This document shows positions 50,671 through 60,261 of a stretch of DNA of 64,000 nt, piece by piece. Made by a program: the position numbers and the translations under genes. Where the stretch lies: NCBI GenBank assembly GCA_039105265.1, contig JAPFFF010000001.1, forward strand, positions 930,001-994,000, in the 5' to 3' direction. The number at the start of each line of letters is the position of its first letter. Positions within the stretch are counted from its first letter, which is position 1. The DNA comes from Tritrichomonas musculus. Its lineage: Eukaryota > Parabasalia > Tritrichomonadida > Tritrichomonadidae. The notes below the pieces were generated by a model. The model was not told the origin of the DNA and searched no databases. It was given only the letters and a program-made list of their open reading frames with translations.

Positions 50671-51837
50671 CTATATTAATTCAAAAGCATTCATATTAAT
50701 TTGGGCTGCTTTTTCAAACCATTCAAAAGCAATATCTTCAACGAGGCTGTGCTTGCCATCCCATCCTTCAATGAAACCGCAGTGCCCTCCTTCTTGGGTC
50801 ACTGCGAGTGCCATCCACTGGTTGCTTTCTTTTTGGACTTCTTCATAAGGAAAATAGTCCCTGCTTGTGAAAGGGTCATCGGCGGCAATCAAGTGGATGA
50901 GAGGAACTTTAATTTTGTCAATTTTATCGTAAATTGACAGACGCTCCCATAATTCAAAGCATGACTTCATTCCAAGTGAAGGTGCTGTATAGACAGTATC
51001 CAATTCTGTCAAATTTTTTGCCCTTTCAATTTCATCATTATGAATAAACGGTTGCTTTCTATATAGTCTGTGATGGCTTTCCATTATTTTGGGCAAATAA
51101 AGAAGATTTAGAGGAAATGATTCAAGTTGTTGTGCTGATTTAACAGCATCCATCGGATGTGAAACAGCTAAAATGGCAGTTACGTCTTCTGGATAATCAA
51201 TAGCATATCGAGTCGCATGCATCGAGCCCATTGAAAAACCACATATAAAAATATGTCTGGGATTCCTCTTCTTGATATGATTGTCAATCGAAAATTTGAA
51301 ATCATCAATTTCATACGCATTATATGCTCGCTCATTTAGGAATTTGGCACCAGCACAACCTCGACAGTTCAAAACAGCAGCTGTAAATCCTTGATTGGCA
51401 CATGCAACACCAAATGCATGAATCGCTTTTTCTCTAGAACCACCACCAAGCGTGTGAAAAATAATTATAATATCATCTTTCTTATCATAAAAGGAATTTT
51501 CATCCCTTGATGCTTGGACAGTTGTGGGATGAAACCAATCAATAATTGCAACACCTCCATCTGGGAAAATAACATCTTCTCTTTCATTCTCAAATTTTGC
51601 TCTGTTTCTTAATTGCATTGAATAAAGAGTTTGAAGGTGACAATTAAATAGCCATGGAGTTGGATGATATGGCTTATCAAAACATTCCATTGAGTCAATA
51701 ATTGGCCTAATTTGAGAATTACTATTAAGGTAAATATCAATTTTCACACCTTTCTTATAGATATATAACCTGTATAAAATAAAAATTAAAAATAAGATAA
51801 GACAAACTAAAAATGTATAAAAAATAACATTGATCAT
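50671..51837 (-). CDS. ABHD1/3-like alpha/beta hydrolase, membrane-anchored
   Basis: 388 residues. Residues 5-25 form an N-terminal membrane anchor. The fold matches the ABHD1/ABHD3 (UPF0017) group: HPTPWLFNCHLQT 58-70 near the N-terminus, an HTLGGGSREKA oxyanion segment near 128-138, nucleophile elbow GFSMGS with Ser203, acid in AADDPF (320-321) and His352 in EGGHCGF. The catalytic triad is complete. Animal ABHD3 cleaves medium-chain phospholipids; the substrate here is unknown. The start codon directly follows a TCATA Inr-like motif. It converges on the Lys/Glu-rich gene, with 168 bp between stops. Confidence 0.9.
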   Translation of the reverse strand: MINVIFYTFLVCLILFLIFILYRLYIYKKGVKIDIYLNSNSQIRPIIDSMECFDKPYHPTPWLFNCHLQTLYSMQLRNRAKFENEREDVIFPDGGVAIIDWFHPTTVQASRDENSFYDKKDDIIIIFHTLGGGSREKAIHAFGVACANQGFTAAVLNCRGCAGAKFLNERAYNAYEIDDFKFSIDNHIKKRNPRHIFICGFSMGSMHATRYAIDYPEDVTAILAVSHPMDAVKSAQQLESFPLNLLYLPKIMESHHRLYRKQPFIHNDEIERAKNLTELDTVYTAPSLGMKSCFELWERLSIYDKIDKIKVPLIHLIAADDPFTSRDYFPYEEVQKESNQWMALAVTQEGGHCGFIEGWDGKHSLVEDIAFEWFEKAAQINMNAFELI

Positions 51838-51842
51838 TATGA
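51838..51842 (-). promoter_or_regulatory. Inr-like motif abutting the ABHD-like start codon
   Basis: TTTTCATA on the minus strand ends directly at the ATG (51837), which would give a nearly leaderless mRNA. Confidence 0.5.
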
Positions 51843-52329
51843 AAAGTTATCATTTGGCCTTATATTTCACCTTTAGATCGTTAAGAAAAAGATATCTTAA
51901 AAAACATAAAAGGTCTTCTGTTTAAATTATTTATTATTCAGTAATGCTTACTAAGACCAACAGGAAAATGTTATTTTCGTTAATATAGTATCGGTATTTT
52001 CAATAGTTCTCTTTGAGAAATTCTATGTTTGAATTAAAACTAAAATGTTTTATGGATCAAACATTAGTAAATTCATTAAAAAACTATGAAAACTCTATTT
52101 TCTGGTTTGAGTTTTGGTTAAACCAAAAATTCATAATCCTCATTTTTCAAAACTTTTGAAATGAATTAAAATATTTTGAATCATTTACCTAATTAATTTA
52201 TATATTTAGCTTTTTGAACCAATTTTTGGAAGTTAAAACCAATTATTTTTGTCTCTTTTTTTGGAAATTTTTTTTTCCAAAATTTTATGGGGCCATTTAT
52301 ATATTCAATTTTTTTGTGCCATAATTATT
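51843..52329. other. Intergenic between divergent genes
   Basis: AT-rich. The last 50 bp (from ATATTCAATTTTTTTGTGCC) are nearly identical to the DNA before the paralogous gene at 60262. Confidence 0.5.
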
Positions 52330-52336
52330 TCATTTT
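52330..52336 (+). promoter_or_regulatory. Inr-like motif of the first coiled-coil BspA gene
   Basis: TCATTTT 18-24 nt upstream of the ATG, conserved at the same place before 60262. Confidence 0.4.
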
Positions 52337-52354
52337 TTTATTTGTTTGCTGGAA

Positions 52355-53785
52355 ATGCTTGACCAGTTAATCTGCCAATTTGAATTGATGAAAGATGAAA
52401 TCAAAGAAATAAAACAATCATCAACAAGAAAATTCGATGAGCAAAGACAATTAATCGATGAACAGTCATCTAATCTCCAAGAAGAAATCGAAGAACTGAG
52501 GAGAGAAATAAACCAAATAACACGAAATAATATTCAAGATTTAAACCAGAATATTACTCAAATGAAGATAGAAATGAGAGACCATAAGACACAAGGAGAA
52601 AACATCGAACACAATCTACAAGACGAAATCAGGAAAATAAAAGAAGAAATTGTAAAGCTCAAAGATGATCAAGAGAACAAAGCAGATAAAATATATGTGA
52701 CCGATTTTGAAAACAACCAGCAAACATTCCAAGAAAGATATGATGAAGAAAAAATGACGATCCAAGATGATCTTTTAAAACTGAAAGAAAAAATCAACAA
52801 AATCAACAAATTTGTCAGATTACTTGACACGAACAAAACTATTTTTGGGACGACGTGTAAAGTTACGAAATTTCTGCACGATGAAGGAATTCTTGGAACA
52901 AGCGACTTTGAGGACGAGTTGAGTGAATTCTCACATTTTAATGTTGAAATTGAATATCCGTCAGAATCTTTCGAAGCGATTTACTCAGAAGTTTTATCAC
53001 TGAAAAGATCAAAGAAGACCGAATTGACGATTTCAATCTTTGTCACAGGTTCCACCAATGAATACTTCAAAGGAAACAAAGAAATAAGTTCATTGAAATT
53101 TGACTCCTCGATAACAAAAATCGAAGAATCTTCATTTGATGGATGTTCATCTCTTTCAAGTGTTTCAATTCCTTCATCTGTAACATCCATTGGAAATTTT
53201 GCTTTCTTTGGATGTTCATCTCTTTCAAGAATTTCGATTCCTTCATCTGTAAAATACATTGGAAATTCTGCTTTCGAAGGATGTTCATCTCTTTCAAATA
53301 TTTTAATTCCTTCATCTGTAACATCCATTGGAAATTCTGCTTTTGATGGATGTTCATCTCTTTCAAGTGTTTCAATTCCTTCATCTGTAACATCCATTGG
53401 AGATTTTTCTTTCTATGGATGTTCATCTCTTTCAAGTGTTTCAATTCTTTCGTCTGTAACATCCATTGGTGATTATGCTTTTGATGGATGTTCATCTCTT
53501 TCAAATGTTTCAATTCCTTCTACTGTAACATCCATTGGAAATGGTGCTTTCTTTGGATGTTCATCTCTTTCAAGTGTTTCAATTCCTTCATCTGTAACAT
53601 CCATTGGAGATTCTGCTTTCAAAGGATGTTCATCTCTCTCAAGTGTTTCAATTCCTTCTACTGTGAAATCCATTGGAAGTGGTGCTTTCAAAGGATGTTC
53701 ATCTCTCTCAAGTGTTTCAATTCCTTCATACATTGATGTTGGAAAGCTTGGAATTTCACTCATTGCCAATGTAAAAAGGATATAA
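52355..53785 (+). CDS. Coiled-coil BspA-like LRR protein, copy A
   Basis: 476 residues from the ATG at 52355; the frame extends to a TTG nine bases earlier, which I do not use. Residues 1-155 form a long coiled coil (DEIKEIKQSSTRKFDEQRQL and following heptads). A conserved non-repeat module follows (about 155-250), then nine LRR_5/BspA units of 23 residues (core IPSSVTSIGNSAF-x-GCSSLS). There is no signal peptide or C-terminal membrane segment, unlike surface BspA proteins, so it may be cytoplasmic or secreted unconventionally. The repeats are 69-bp tandem units at DNA level. The N-terminal 250 residues are almost identical to 60262-61692; the LRR units differ in order and detail. Confidence 0.9.
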   Translation: MLDQLICQFELMKDEIKEIKQSSTRKFDEQRQLIDEQSSNLQEEIEELRREINQITRNNIQDLNQNITQMKIEMRDHKTQGENIEHNLQDEIRKIKEEIVKLKDDQENKADKIYVTDFENNQQTFQERYDEEKMTIQDDLLKLKEKINKINKFVRLLDTNKTIFGTTCKVTKFLHDEGILGTSDFEDELSEFSHFNVEIEYPSESFEAIYSEVLSLKRSKKTELTISIFVTGSTNEYFKGNKEISSLKFDSSITKIEESSFDGCSSLSSVSIPSSVTSIGNFAFFGCSSLSRISIPSSVKYIGNSAFEGCSSLSNILIPSSVTSIGNSAFDGCSSLSSVSIPSSVTSIGDFSFYGCSSLSSVSILSSVTSIGDYAFDGCSSLSNVSIPSTVTSIGNGAFFGCSSLSSVSIPSSVTSIGDSAFKGCSSLSSVSIPSTVKSIGSGAFKGCSSLSSVSIPSYIDVGKLGISLIANVKRI

Positions 53786-54853
53786 ATTTCCTTTAAATTT
53801 TATTTCCAAAACAATGAAAAATATATCCCCAGAAATTTAGTTAAATTTTAAGCAAATATTATATGGCTCGAAATAAAATATGTAAGCTTCAAAAATCTAA
53901 ACTTTAACGATACTTTTTGGAGAAACAAAGAGAAAAAAATTGAATAAAAAATTGTAAACTTCTCAATTTTTCTTTAATTAATTCCGCAAATTTCTCTATA
54001 TATTAAAATTTATTATTAAATAAGATAAGTTCAAAATATTTAAAATTGATCAAATTGATCAAATTTTTTTTCAGAAATCTTTTTACCATTTTTTTAATAG
54101 AAAATCAGTATATAAAACTTTTTTTTTTAATTTTCGAATAATTTGGGCCAAAAAAAAAAATAAAAAATTTAATATTTCTATATTAAACTGCCGTTCAAAA
54201 GTCGGCCCACCTTTCAGCTATAATTGGCCTTGGTGGCGGTTATTTTATAACGTGTTAATACAAAAAAGGGAACTTTTTTATTCAATTTTGGTCTGAGTTT
54301 TGAACCAATTCAAATTTATTATTTTCAATATTTTATATTAAAATTGAATTAAAATAAAATTTTACTAACTAGTTCAAAAAGAGTGTAATTAACAGGCAAA
54401 ATATATGGATAATCTATTTGAAAATGACGTAAATCAATAAGGGGAGCATTTATTTGAAATAATTTTGCCGAGTTGAGTATGCTTTTGAAATATTTATACT
54501 GAATACTGGAAATGCCAAGCAAAAATCATAAAAATCAAAGAAGTATAATGGTGTATGAGCAAAAATCCAAGTGTAACTTCTAATTGCAAGATTGTTTATA
54601 AATAATTATAATTTTTGAACCTTTAATTTGGCACCAAAAGCAATAAAAGACGCAGTCGAGTTAAGTTATTGGCGAAATCTTATGAAAATGTCTGCATACT
54701 GAATTGATCCTTGATAAATTAATGAAAAATCAAAAATTTTAAAGATTAATTTGAAAAGAAATAATAAAGCTTATTAAAATTGAAATAAATATTTTTTTTG
54801 TCAAATAAATTGAGAGAAAAAAAGCTTGGGCTGGCATTTGAATTTAAGTTTAC
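53786..54853. other. Intergenic
   Basis: AT-rich, with one small GC-rich patch (54189-54240) containing short complementary words GCCCACC and GGTGGC. No gene seen. Confidence 0.5.
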
Positions 54854-54855
54854 TA

Positions 54856-55972
54856 CCCTTACAAATTAACTGTCATTTTTTTTTGCGGAATAAACGTACG
54901 AGTAAACGTAAGAAGAAATTTTTGAAAAATTTTCTCACAAATAATTTTACTTTCTCTCTCAAAATCTGACAATTCTTTTTATTCCCATTGAATTTTTTTG
55001 AAATAATTTTTTTTTTATCAGAATTTTGACCGTTTACTATTGATTTTACATGTAAATGAGGTTTTTCTTTATATTTAACAAATATTTGGATAAAATCTTT
55101 GGGGATTTAAATCATTATATCCTATATTATTTAATGCCCAAGTTATAACGAATTTTGTTTTTTTAATCGTTAGCAATTTTTTTATTAATAAAAAATTCGA
55201 ATTAAATCCCAATATTTATAGTTATAATATAATTATAAATAATATTAAATTTATTTATACCATTTTTTTAATATAAATCTCATTATTCATCGACTTTTTC
55301 TATATTTTTTTATTTAAAAAAAGCTAAAATTGAAATTTTTGAGTGATTATTATATAAAATTAAGATTCATACTTAAGTATTATACTTAAGTATTATCTAA
55401 AACGCACATTGGAAGCACAAATTAATCAAATTATAGCGATTTTCAATCTTTATGGAATAATATTAAAAAAAGCAAAAAGGGTCAAATAAAAAGCATAATA
55501 AGAGAATGATTATAAAGAATATGTTTAGTAAAAACCATAAAATTAAAAAGAATCGAAAAAAATAAATATCGTCATCGAATAATCTTTCAAATTTGAATTA
55601 GCAACGAATTGAGATCATCTATACACTTAGGAACTGTAATAATATTTTGGTCTCGATGTTTCAGAAGCAAGATTTAAGTAGAAATTGAGCAAAGGAACTT
55701 GTATAAAAAAATGGGTGAATTTTATGATTTACGATCACTCTTTCAAAATTAGATTATATTCACTTTTTCATAAAAAATAAGATTTTCTTATAAAGCATAA
55801 TTCTTTCTAATAAAATCTAAAGGATTACTAATTATAAATTAAAAATAATATGTTTTGTAAATGACAATTCTTTTTTGAATTGAGTTTATTCAAAAAAAAA
55901 TTTTAAAAATTTTAAATGAAAATTATACGTACGTTTATTCCGCAAAAAAAAATGACAGTTAATTTGTAAGGG
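54856..55972. mobile_element. MITE with 45-bp terminal inverted repeats, TA target
   Basis: The ends start CCCTTACAAATTAACTGTCA and are identical for 45 bp including a T9 run and GCGGAATAAACGTACG. TA flanks both sides (54854-54855, 55973-55974). The 1,117-bp interior has no ORF. The CCC-x-TA start resembles the ends at 5491 and 14999, so both may belong to one Tc1/mariner-like lineage. Confidence 0.75.
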
Positions 55973-55974
55973 TA

Positions 55975-56956
55975 TATTTTTTTTTTTTTTGATTTTATAG
56001 TATCAAAGGATTTAATAGTTGCTATCTGATATTAATTTAGGCTTTGTATGATTATTTTTATTGTACATTTAGGTTTTTTTTATGTAAATTCACAATATGT
56101 AAATGATCAGAATTGATCATTCATTTTAACTAATAAATGAATATTATATAAATTACAATACTTTTAAATCAATAAATAATGATATAATACTATTAAATTA
56201 GTTTTTTTTTACTTGAAAATGAATTTTTATTTCATTTTGTCAATTTCCCTTATTTGTCATCAAATCCGACTCATCTAAAGATATAATTAGATTCAAAATG
56301 TAATAATTAGTGTAATTTATTTGTGACATATGCTAATTATATTCTCACGTTTATCGTAACACAAAAATGATATATTTGTTGTAAATAATTAAATTTTTCA
56401 TCATATTCATTTATTGATTATTTTATAAATATAAATTAATAAATAATGAATATGATCAAGGTTTGATATAATCATAACTTAGTTATTAGAATGTTTTATT
56501 TCAGTGAAAAACTAATTTAACTAAATTACTCTTCAAAACAAGAATTTCAACAATTTTAAATTTTCATAAAATTTAAACGGCCTTAAAAAAAAAAATAAAT
56601 TTCTATTTTTATCATAAATGTTAATAATAATGGTTATAGTTTTATTTTTATTTATTATGTGGTAGCATATATAGAATCAATATATCCAATTTAATTTTGA
56701 AATAATGCACAGTGCTACTAATAAAATGCATTATATTTTCTCTTCTTCTTCATTCGAAAAATTCTCTGACTTTAGTCTAATATAAAAATGTCATAGTTAT
56801 TTATAAAAAGTATTAAACGCTTAGCATTTTGGTATATTTTACTTTTGGATAACTTTAATATATGATGAGAAAAAAATTGATTTTTGAAAAAAAAATTTGA
56901 AAATTTTTTAAAAAAGTGCTTCAACTTTTTATACTGCTTCAATATTTTATACATAA
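55975..56956. other. Intergenic, AT-rich
   Basis: No gene supported. The minus ORF at 56772-56954 is Lys/Phe/Asn low-complexity and looks spurious. Confidence 0.5.
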
Positions 56957-57243
56957 CTTTATTTTGAAGAGTTTACAAAGAAATATTCAAAGTTAGAAAC
57001 AGGATTTTCCGATTGGGAAAAAGATCTGTTTGATTTATTAACAGATGAATTTGATAAAAAGATATCATTAGATGATGAAACAGAGTTTTATTTTGCTCTC
57101 CAGAGAGTCAATTCTTGGTTACTTGAAACAAGTTTGTATCATGCATTTTTTTTTCCAAAGCTAAACAAATTGCAGAAGAGAGGGACTTTACCAGTTTAGC
57201 AGATGGAATTGATAGTATAAAGCAAGATTTATATAATATATAG
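56957..57243 (+). pseudogene. Gene fragment with frame slip at a T-run
   Basis: The plus strand is open after a TAA, reading EEFTKKYSKLETGFSDWEKD, then FALQRVNSWLLETSLYHAFF. At a T9 run (57147-57155) the sensible reading changes frame and continues as SKAKQIAEERDFTSLADGID to a TAG at 57241. Charged, helical and protein-like, but the family is unknown and there is no start codon. Probably the 3' end of a decayed host gene; an intron-bearing gene is less likely. Confidence 0.4.
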
Positions 57244-57340
57244 TTTAATAAATATATAAAACTATTTAAAAACACTTTTTATCTTTATTTTTATTCATTA
57301 CTAATTATTCAAGTAAAAAACAATCACTTTTTCAATTGAG

Positions 57341-58288
57341 TTAGTCTGGCCCGTCTTCAATTGGCAGCATATCTTTCGTAATCACCAAATTTTCATCAAA
57401 AGCAGGGGTTGGACAGAACCAGAGACACTTAGATCCTGTTCCACATATTTCCCGCATTGAATCCATGCAGCTGTACGAGGAGTCTCCCTTTTCACCCCTC
57501 ATTTTCTGTATTTTCGTCCTGTTTTGGGCCAAATCGTAGAGAGACTGGCACAAGAAGCAAATCATGAGGCCGCCAAATATCACTTCAATCGCAATACTAA
57601 CAAGTTGAAGAATTAAAAATTGTAATTTTCGATCAAAAAAGTTTTCTTTTACAGCAAAATTAAAACCAAAGAGTAAACAGCAATAAATAAATCCCCAGAA
57701 ATTTAAAAGCATAAATTGTTTGTGATTTCGTTTCCCAACCCAGTTGGCGATCCACATACAGATATGATCTGCTCGGATAACATATCTTCCTGATGTAGTA
57801 GAAAATGAACAATGCGGAGGGCGGTTTTCTTGTGATTTTGCGAAATCTACTTGTGGCTGCGTAACTGCAAGACCCGAAAGTTGTTCTTGCCATGAATAAT
57901 AAAATTTTTGTGTTTTAATCCAGTCATATGGGAGAAAGCCTGGATCCATACAAACTGCCGCATAGTACGACCATAAAAAAAGAACAAAACTAATTACGAT
58001 TACAATTGGAGCTATTATTTGAATGACAATTGAATAAGCGTATGGTTCTACTGCATAAAAATAAACAAAAAGACAAAAAACTGCTAATATTGTAATTAAA
58101 ATTGGAATACCGGGTTGAAATTCCCAGTAACGTAAAAAATGTCGAGTTTTTTTGTTTGGTACATATACATCAACATATGGTCCACAACAACAACAACTGT
58201 GTTTTATCTTCCATTGTGTAGGTCCTAGTGAAGGATTTTCAGTACTTTCATTAATAATTGAAGAATCAATTTGATTATTAATATTCAT
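57341..58288 (-). CDS. DHHC-type palmitoyltransferase, divergent (DHIC)
   Basis: 315 residues with four membrane helices (about 62-80, 88-112, 194-214, 228-250). The cysteine-rich loop lies between helices 2 and 3, the usual topology of DHHC S-acyltransferases. The loop reads RPPHCSF near 156-162, then RADHICMWIANWVGKRNHKQF from 172, so the catalytic tetrad is DHIC (174-177). Several zinc-binding cysteines of the classic domain are replaced (NCVG reads NWVG). The DPG motif follows helix 2 (115-117). A Cys-rich N-terminal patch (SCCCCG, 31-36) could be acylated. DHYC variants such as yeast Akr1 are active, so activity is possible. The ATG is the first in frame. Confidence 0.8.
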   Translation of the reverse strand: MNINNQIDSSIINESTENPSLGPTQWKIKHSCCCCGPYVDVYVPNKKTRHFLRYWEFQPGIPILITILAVFCLFVYFYAVEPYAYSIVIQIIAPIVIVISFVLFLWSYYAAVCMDPGFLPYDWIKTQKFYYSWQEQLSGLAVTQPQVDFAKSQENRPPHCSFSTTSGRYVIRADHICMWIANWVGKRNHKQFMLLNFWGFIYCCLLFGFNFAVKENFFDRKLQFLILQLVSIAIEVIFGGLMICFLCQSLYDLAQNRTKIQKMRGEKGDSSYSCMDSMREICGTGSKCLWFCPTPAFDENLVITKDMLPIEDGPD

Positions 58289-58519
58289 TATTTATATTGA
58301 TTGAATGCATAAATGGCCTCTTCGATATTTTTTTTTTTAAGAAGTTTACAAAAACCCAATAACGATAAAAGATCATCAGAAATAAAATTTTTCATATATG
58401 TAAAAAAAAAAAAATAAAGATTACTGTAATTTGACTATTACCATATTTTGATTTGATTTCTCATTTATAACATTCTTTTTTTTAACTTCAAATTATCTCG
58501 AATTTTCAGCAATTTCAAA

Positions 58520-58824
58520 GATCATCGAATCATTTTCGTCTAAAGTCAAACCACAAATTTCAGTTAAACAAAAGCAATTCGTGCTAAATATTTTTATCGA
58601 CCAACACTCAAAAGCTTCATTATTCACAAACACACAACTCAAACAGCTTCAAAGTTTTGAATTTTGAAGTAATTCAGAATTGTCAATTATTGAGAAAGGC
58701 TCGTTTGAATATTCTGCCATTGAACACATCACAATTACACATCATGTTTGGATAATTGGCAATTAAACGTTTAATGGCTGTGACCATCTTCAATGTGCTG
58801 AATTTCACACAAATTCAGAACTTC

Positions 58825-58865
<41 letters not shown>

Positions 58866-58990
58866 CATTTTTTGATTCATCGATAAAGAGTCTCACCATT
58901 CAATTGAGTGTGACACGATTTGAAGAGAGATAGTGTGATTCCTGAATTAACTGATGTTCGAATAATATCAAAGTCATTGAAAAAGTGACA
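58520..58990 (+). pseudogene. BspA-like LRR gene remnant
   Basis: Broken plus-strand readings resemble LRR_5 units: ELSIIEKGSFEYSAIEHITI followed by a stop and then FNGCDHLQCAEFHTNSELQ. Stops and an A-run (58829-58863) interrupt it. It is not close to the two intact paralogues, so it is an older family member. Confidence 0.5.
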
Positions 58991-59387
58991 CGAAAAGTAA
59001 CAATATGCACAATGATTTTATCAAAATTTTATTGGCTGACTTCATTATACCATCCTATTTAATATATTAAAATAACATCAGTATAGATAGGAACAAAAAA
59101 TTTTGTTATTAAAAAGTGAAAATAATAATTTCGGTGCTTTTGTGATACTATTATGAAAAGTACCGATTTTTCACGTGTAACATGAAGTTCAGCTAAGGTT
59201 GGTGGCAAAGTTAAATGAAATCCTTATATCTTTATAAACGTTTTCGAAAACATGGCACTTCTCAGATTGTGCTAATTTTTTCAAAAAAACAAAACACTTT
59301 TTCAATTTCCACTACTCAATAAAAAAAATGAATGCATAAATGGTCTTTCAATTTATTTAAGAAGTTGAATAACAATAGTAGTACTGC
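58991..59387. other. Intergenic
   Basis: AT-rich. A word GAATGCATAAATGG near 59329 also occurs upstream of the DHHC-like gene near 58305. Confidence 0.45.
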
Positions 59388-59394
59388 GATTAAC

Positions 59395-59502
59395 TAAGTA
59401 TACCTCCATTTGACCGTTTGGATATTTTTGAGAGGATTTTTTCTTCCATGGAGGAATTTTCAATTCAAAATTCCTCCAAACCGTCAAATGGAGGTATGCT
59501 TA
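59395..59502. mobile_element. 108-bp palindromic mini-MITE, 7-8 bp TSD
   Basis: Inverted ends TAAGTATACCTCCATTTGAC and TAAGCATACCTCCATTTGAC form a near-complete hairpin, with an inner palindrome GGAGGAATTTT/AAAATTCCTCC. GATTAAC(T) flanks both sides (59388-59394, 59503-59509). The duplication length suggests hAT-type insertion. Confidence 0.7.
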
Positions 59503-59522
59503 GATTAACTTGACTGGATTTA

Positions 59523-59563
59523 TGAAATCAAAGAAATAAAACAATCATCAAAAAGACATCATA
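59523..59563 (+). pseudogene. Fragment of the coiled-coil BspA gene family
   Basis: About 35 bp (GAAATCAAAGAAATAAAACA and following) match the coil region near 60304 almost exactly, ending in diverged DNA. A scrap of a third family member. Confidence 0.6.
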
Positions 59564-59578
59564 TTCATTACTTTTTTT

Positions 59579-59839
59579 TCACTTTTTTCCAATAATAAAT
59601 TCATTCTCACACAAAACAATGTTTAGCTCATCATTAACAACAGAAGTATCAACGTTTTTTAGATTTTCAGTATTGTGACACAATTCTTCTTTATGTTCCT
59701 TCACACTCGATGGAATCAATAGGCTTTCAATAACAGAGTCAGAGAATGCTCCATCTTCAATTGTTTGTAGATTTGAATCACAGACAATTTCAAAGCATCT
59801 GAGATTGGGACCTTCAGATCGTTTATATTTGTATAACAA
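59579..59839 (-). pseudogene. BspA-like LRR fragment
   Basis: The minus ORF reads LRCFEIVCDSNLQTIEDGAF and SVIESLLIPSSVKEH, one and a half LRR_5 units, then an unrelated tail. No signal, short, and no intact repeats elsewhere in frame. Confidence 0.5.
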
Positions 59840-59988
59840 TGAATGATAATTAAATGGAACTTTTTGAGAATAATATTTTTATAAATGAATAAATCCAAGT
59901 TTTATTTTATCATAATTAAGAGAATGATACGATTTTCAACTAAAGAACACAATTAAAAAAATATTAAAATTTTAATTTTTAAATTTTT

Positions 59989-60199
59989 AAAAATTTTTGA
60001 AAATTTTCAAATTGTTCCTTTATATAAATGGCTCAATAAAATTTTGGAAAAAAAATTTTCCAAAAAGTCGAAAAATTAATTTTACAGATAATTGATATGG
60101 ATTATCTGTACGTTTTATACAGCTCGGAATTATTACTGTTGCGTTATTTTACAATAATAAGCAAATAAAGGAACAATTTGGAAATTTTCAAAAATTTTT
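59989..60199. mobile_element. 211-bp inverted-repeat insertion in the promoter region of copy B
   Basis: 34-bp inverted ends with one mismatch (start AAAAATTTTTGAAAATTTTC, inverted at 60166-60199). It lies directly upstream of the block shared with copy A, so it may have inserted or rearranged at the copy B promoter. Confidence 0.5.
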
Positions 60200-60236
60200 A
60201 TTGAATATATATTCAATTTTTTGTGCCATAATTATT

Positions 60237-60243
60237 TCATTTT
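60237..60243 (+). promoter_or_regulatory. Inr-like motif of the second coiled-coil BspA gene
   Basis: TCATTTT in the block shared with copy A (52330), 18-24 nt before the ATG. Confidence 0.4.
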
Positions 60244-60261
60244 TTTATTTGTTTGCTGGAA

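Noticed and set aside
52981-53769. Long minus- and alternate-frame ORFs across the LRR region (also 60888-61829)
   Set aside because: Shadows of 69-bp LRR repeats; the plus frame has the coil head, the ATG and the known motif.
56772-56954. 60-codon minus ORF
   Set aside because: Low-complexity AT-derived codons, no motif, no upstream signal.
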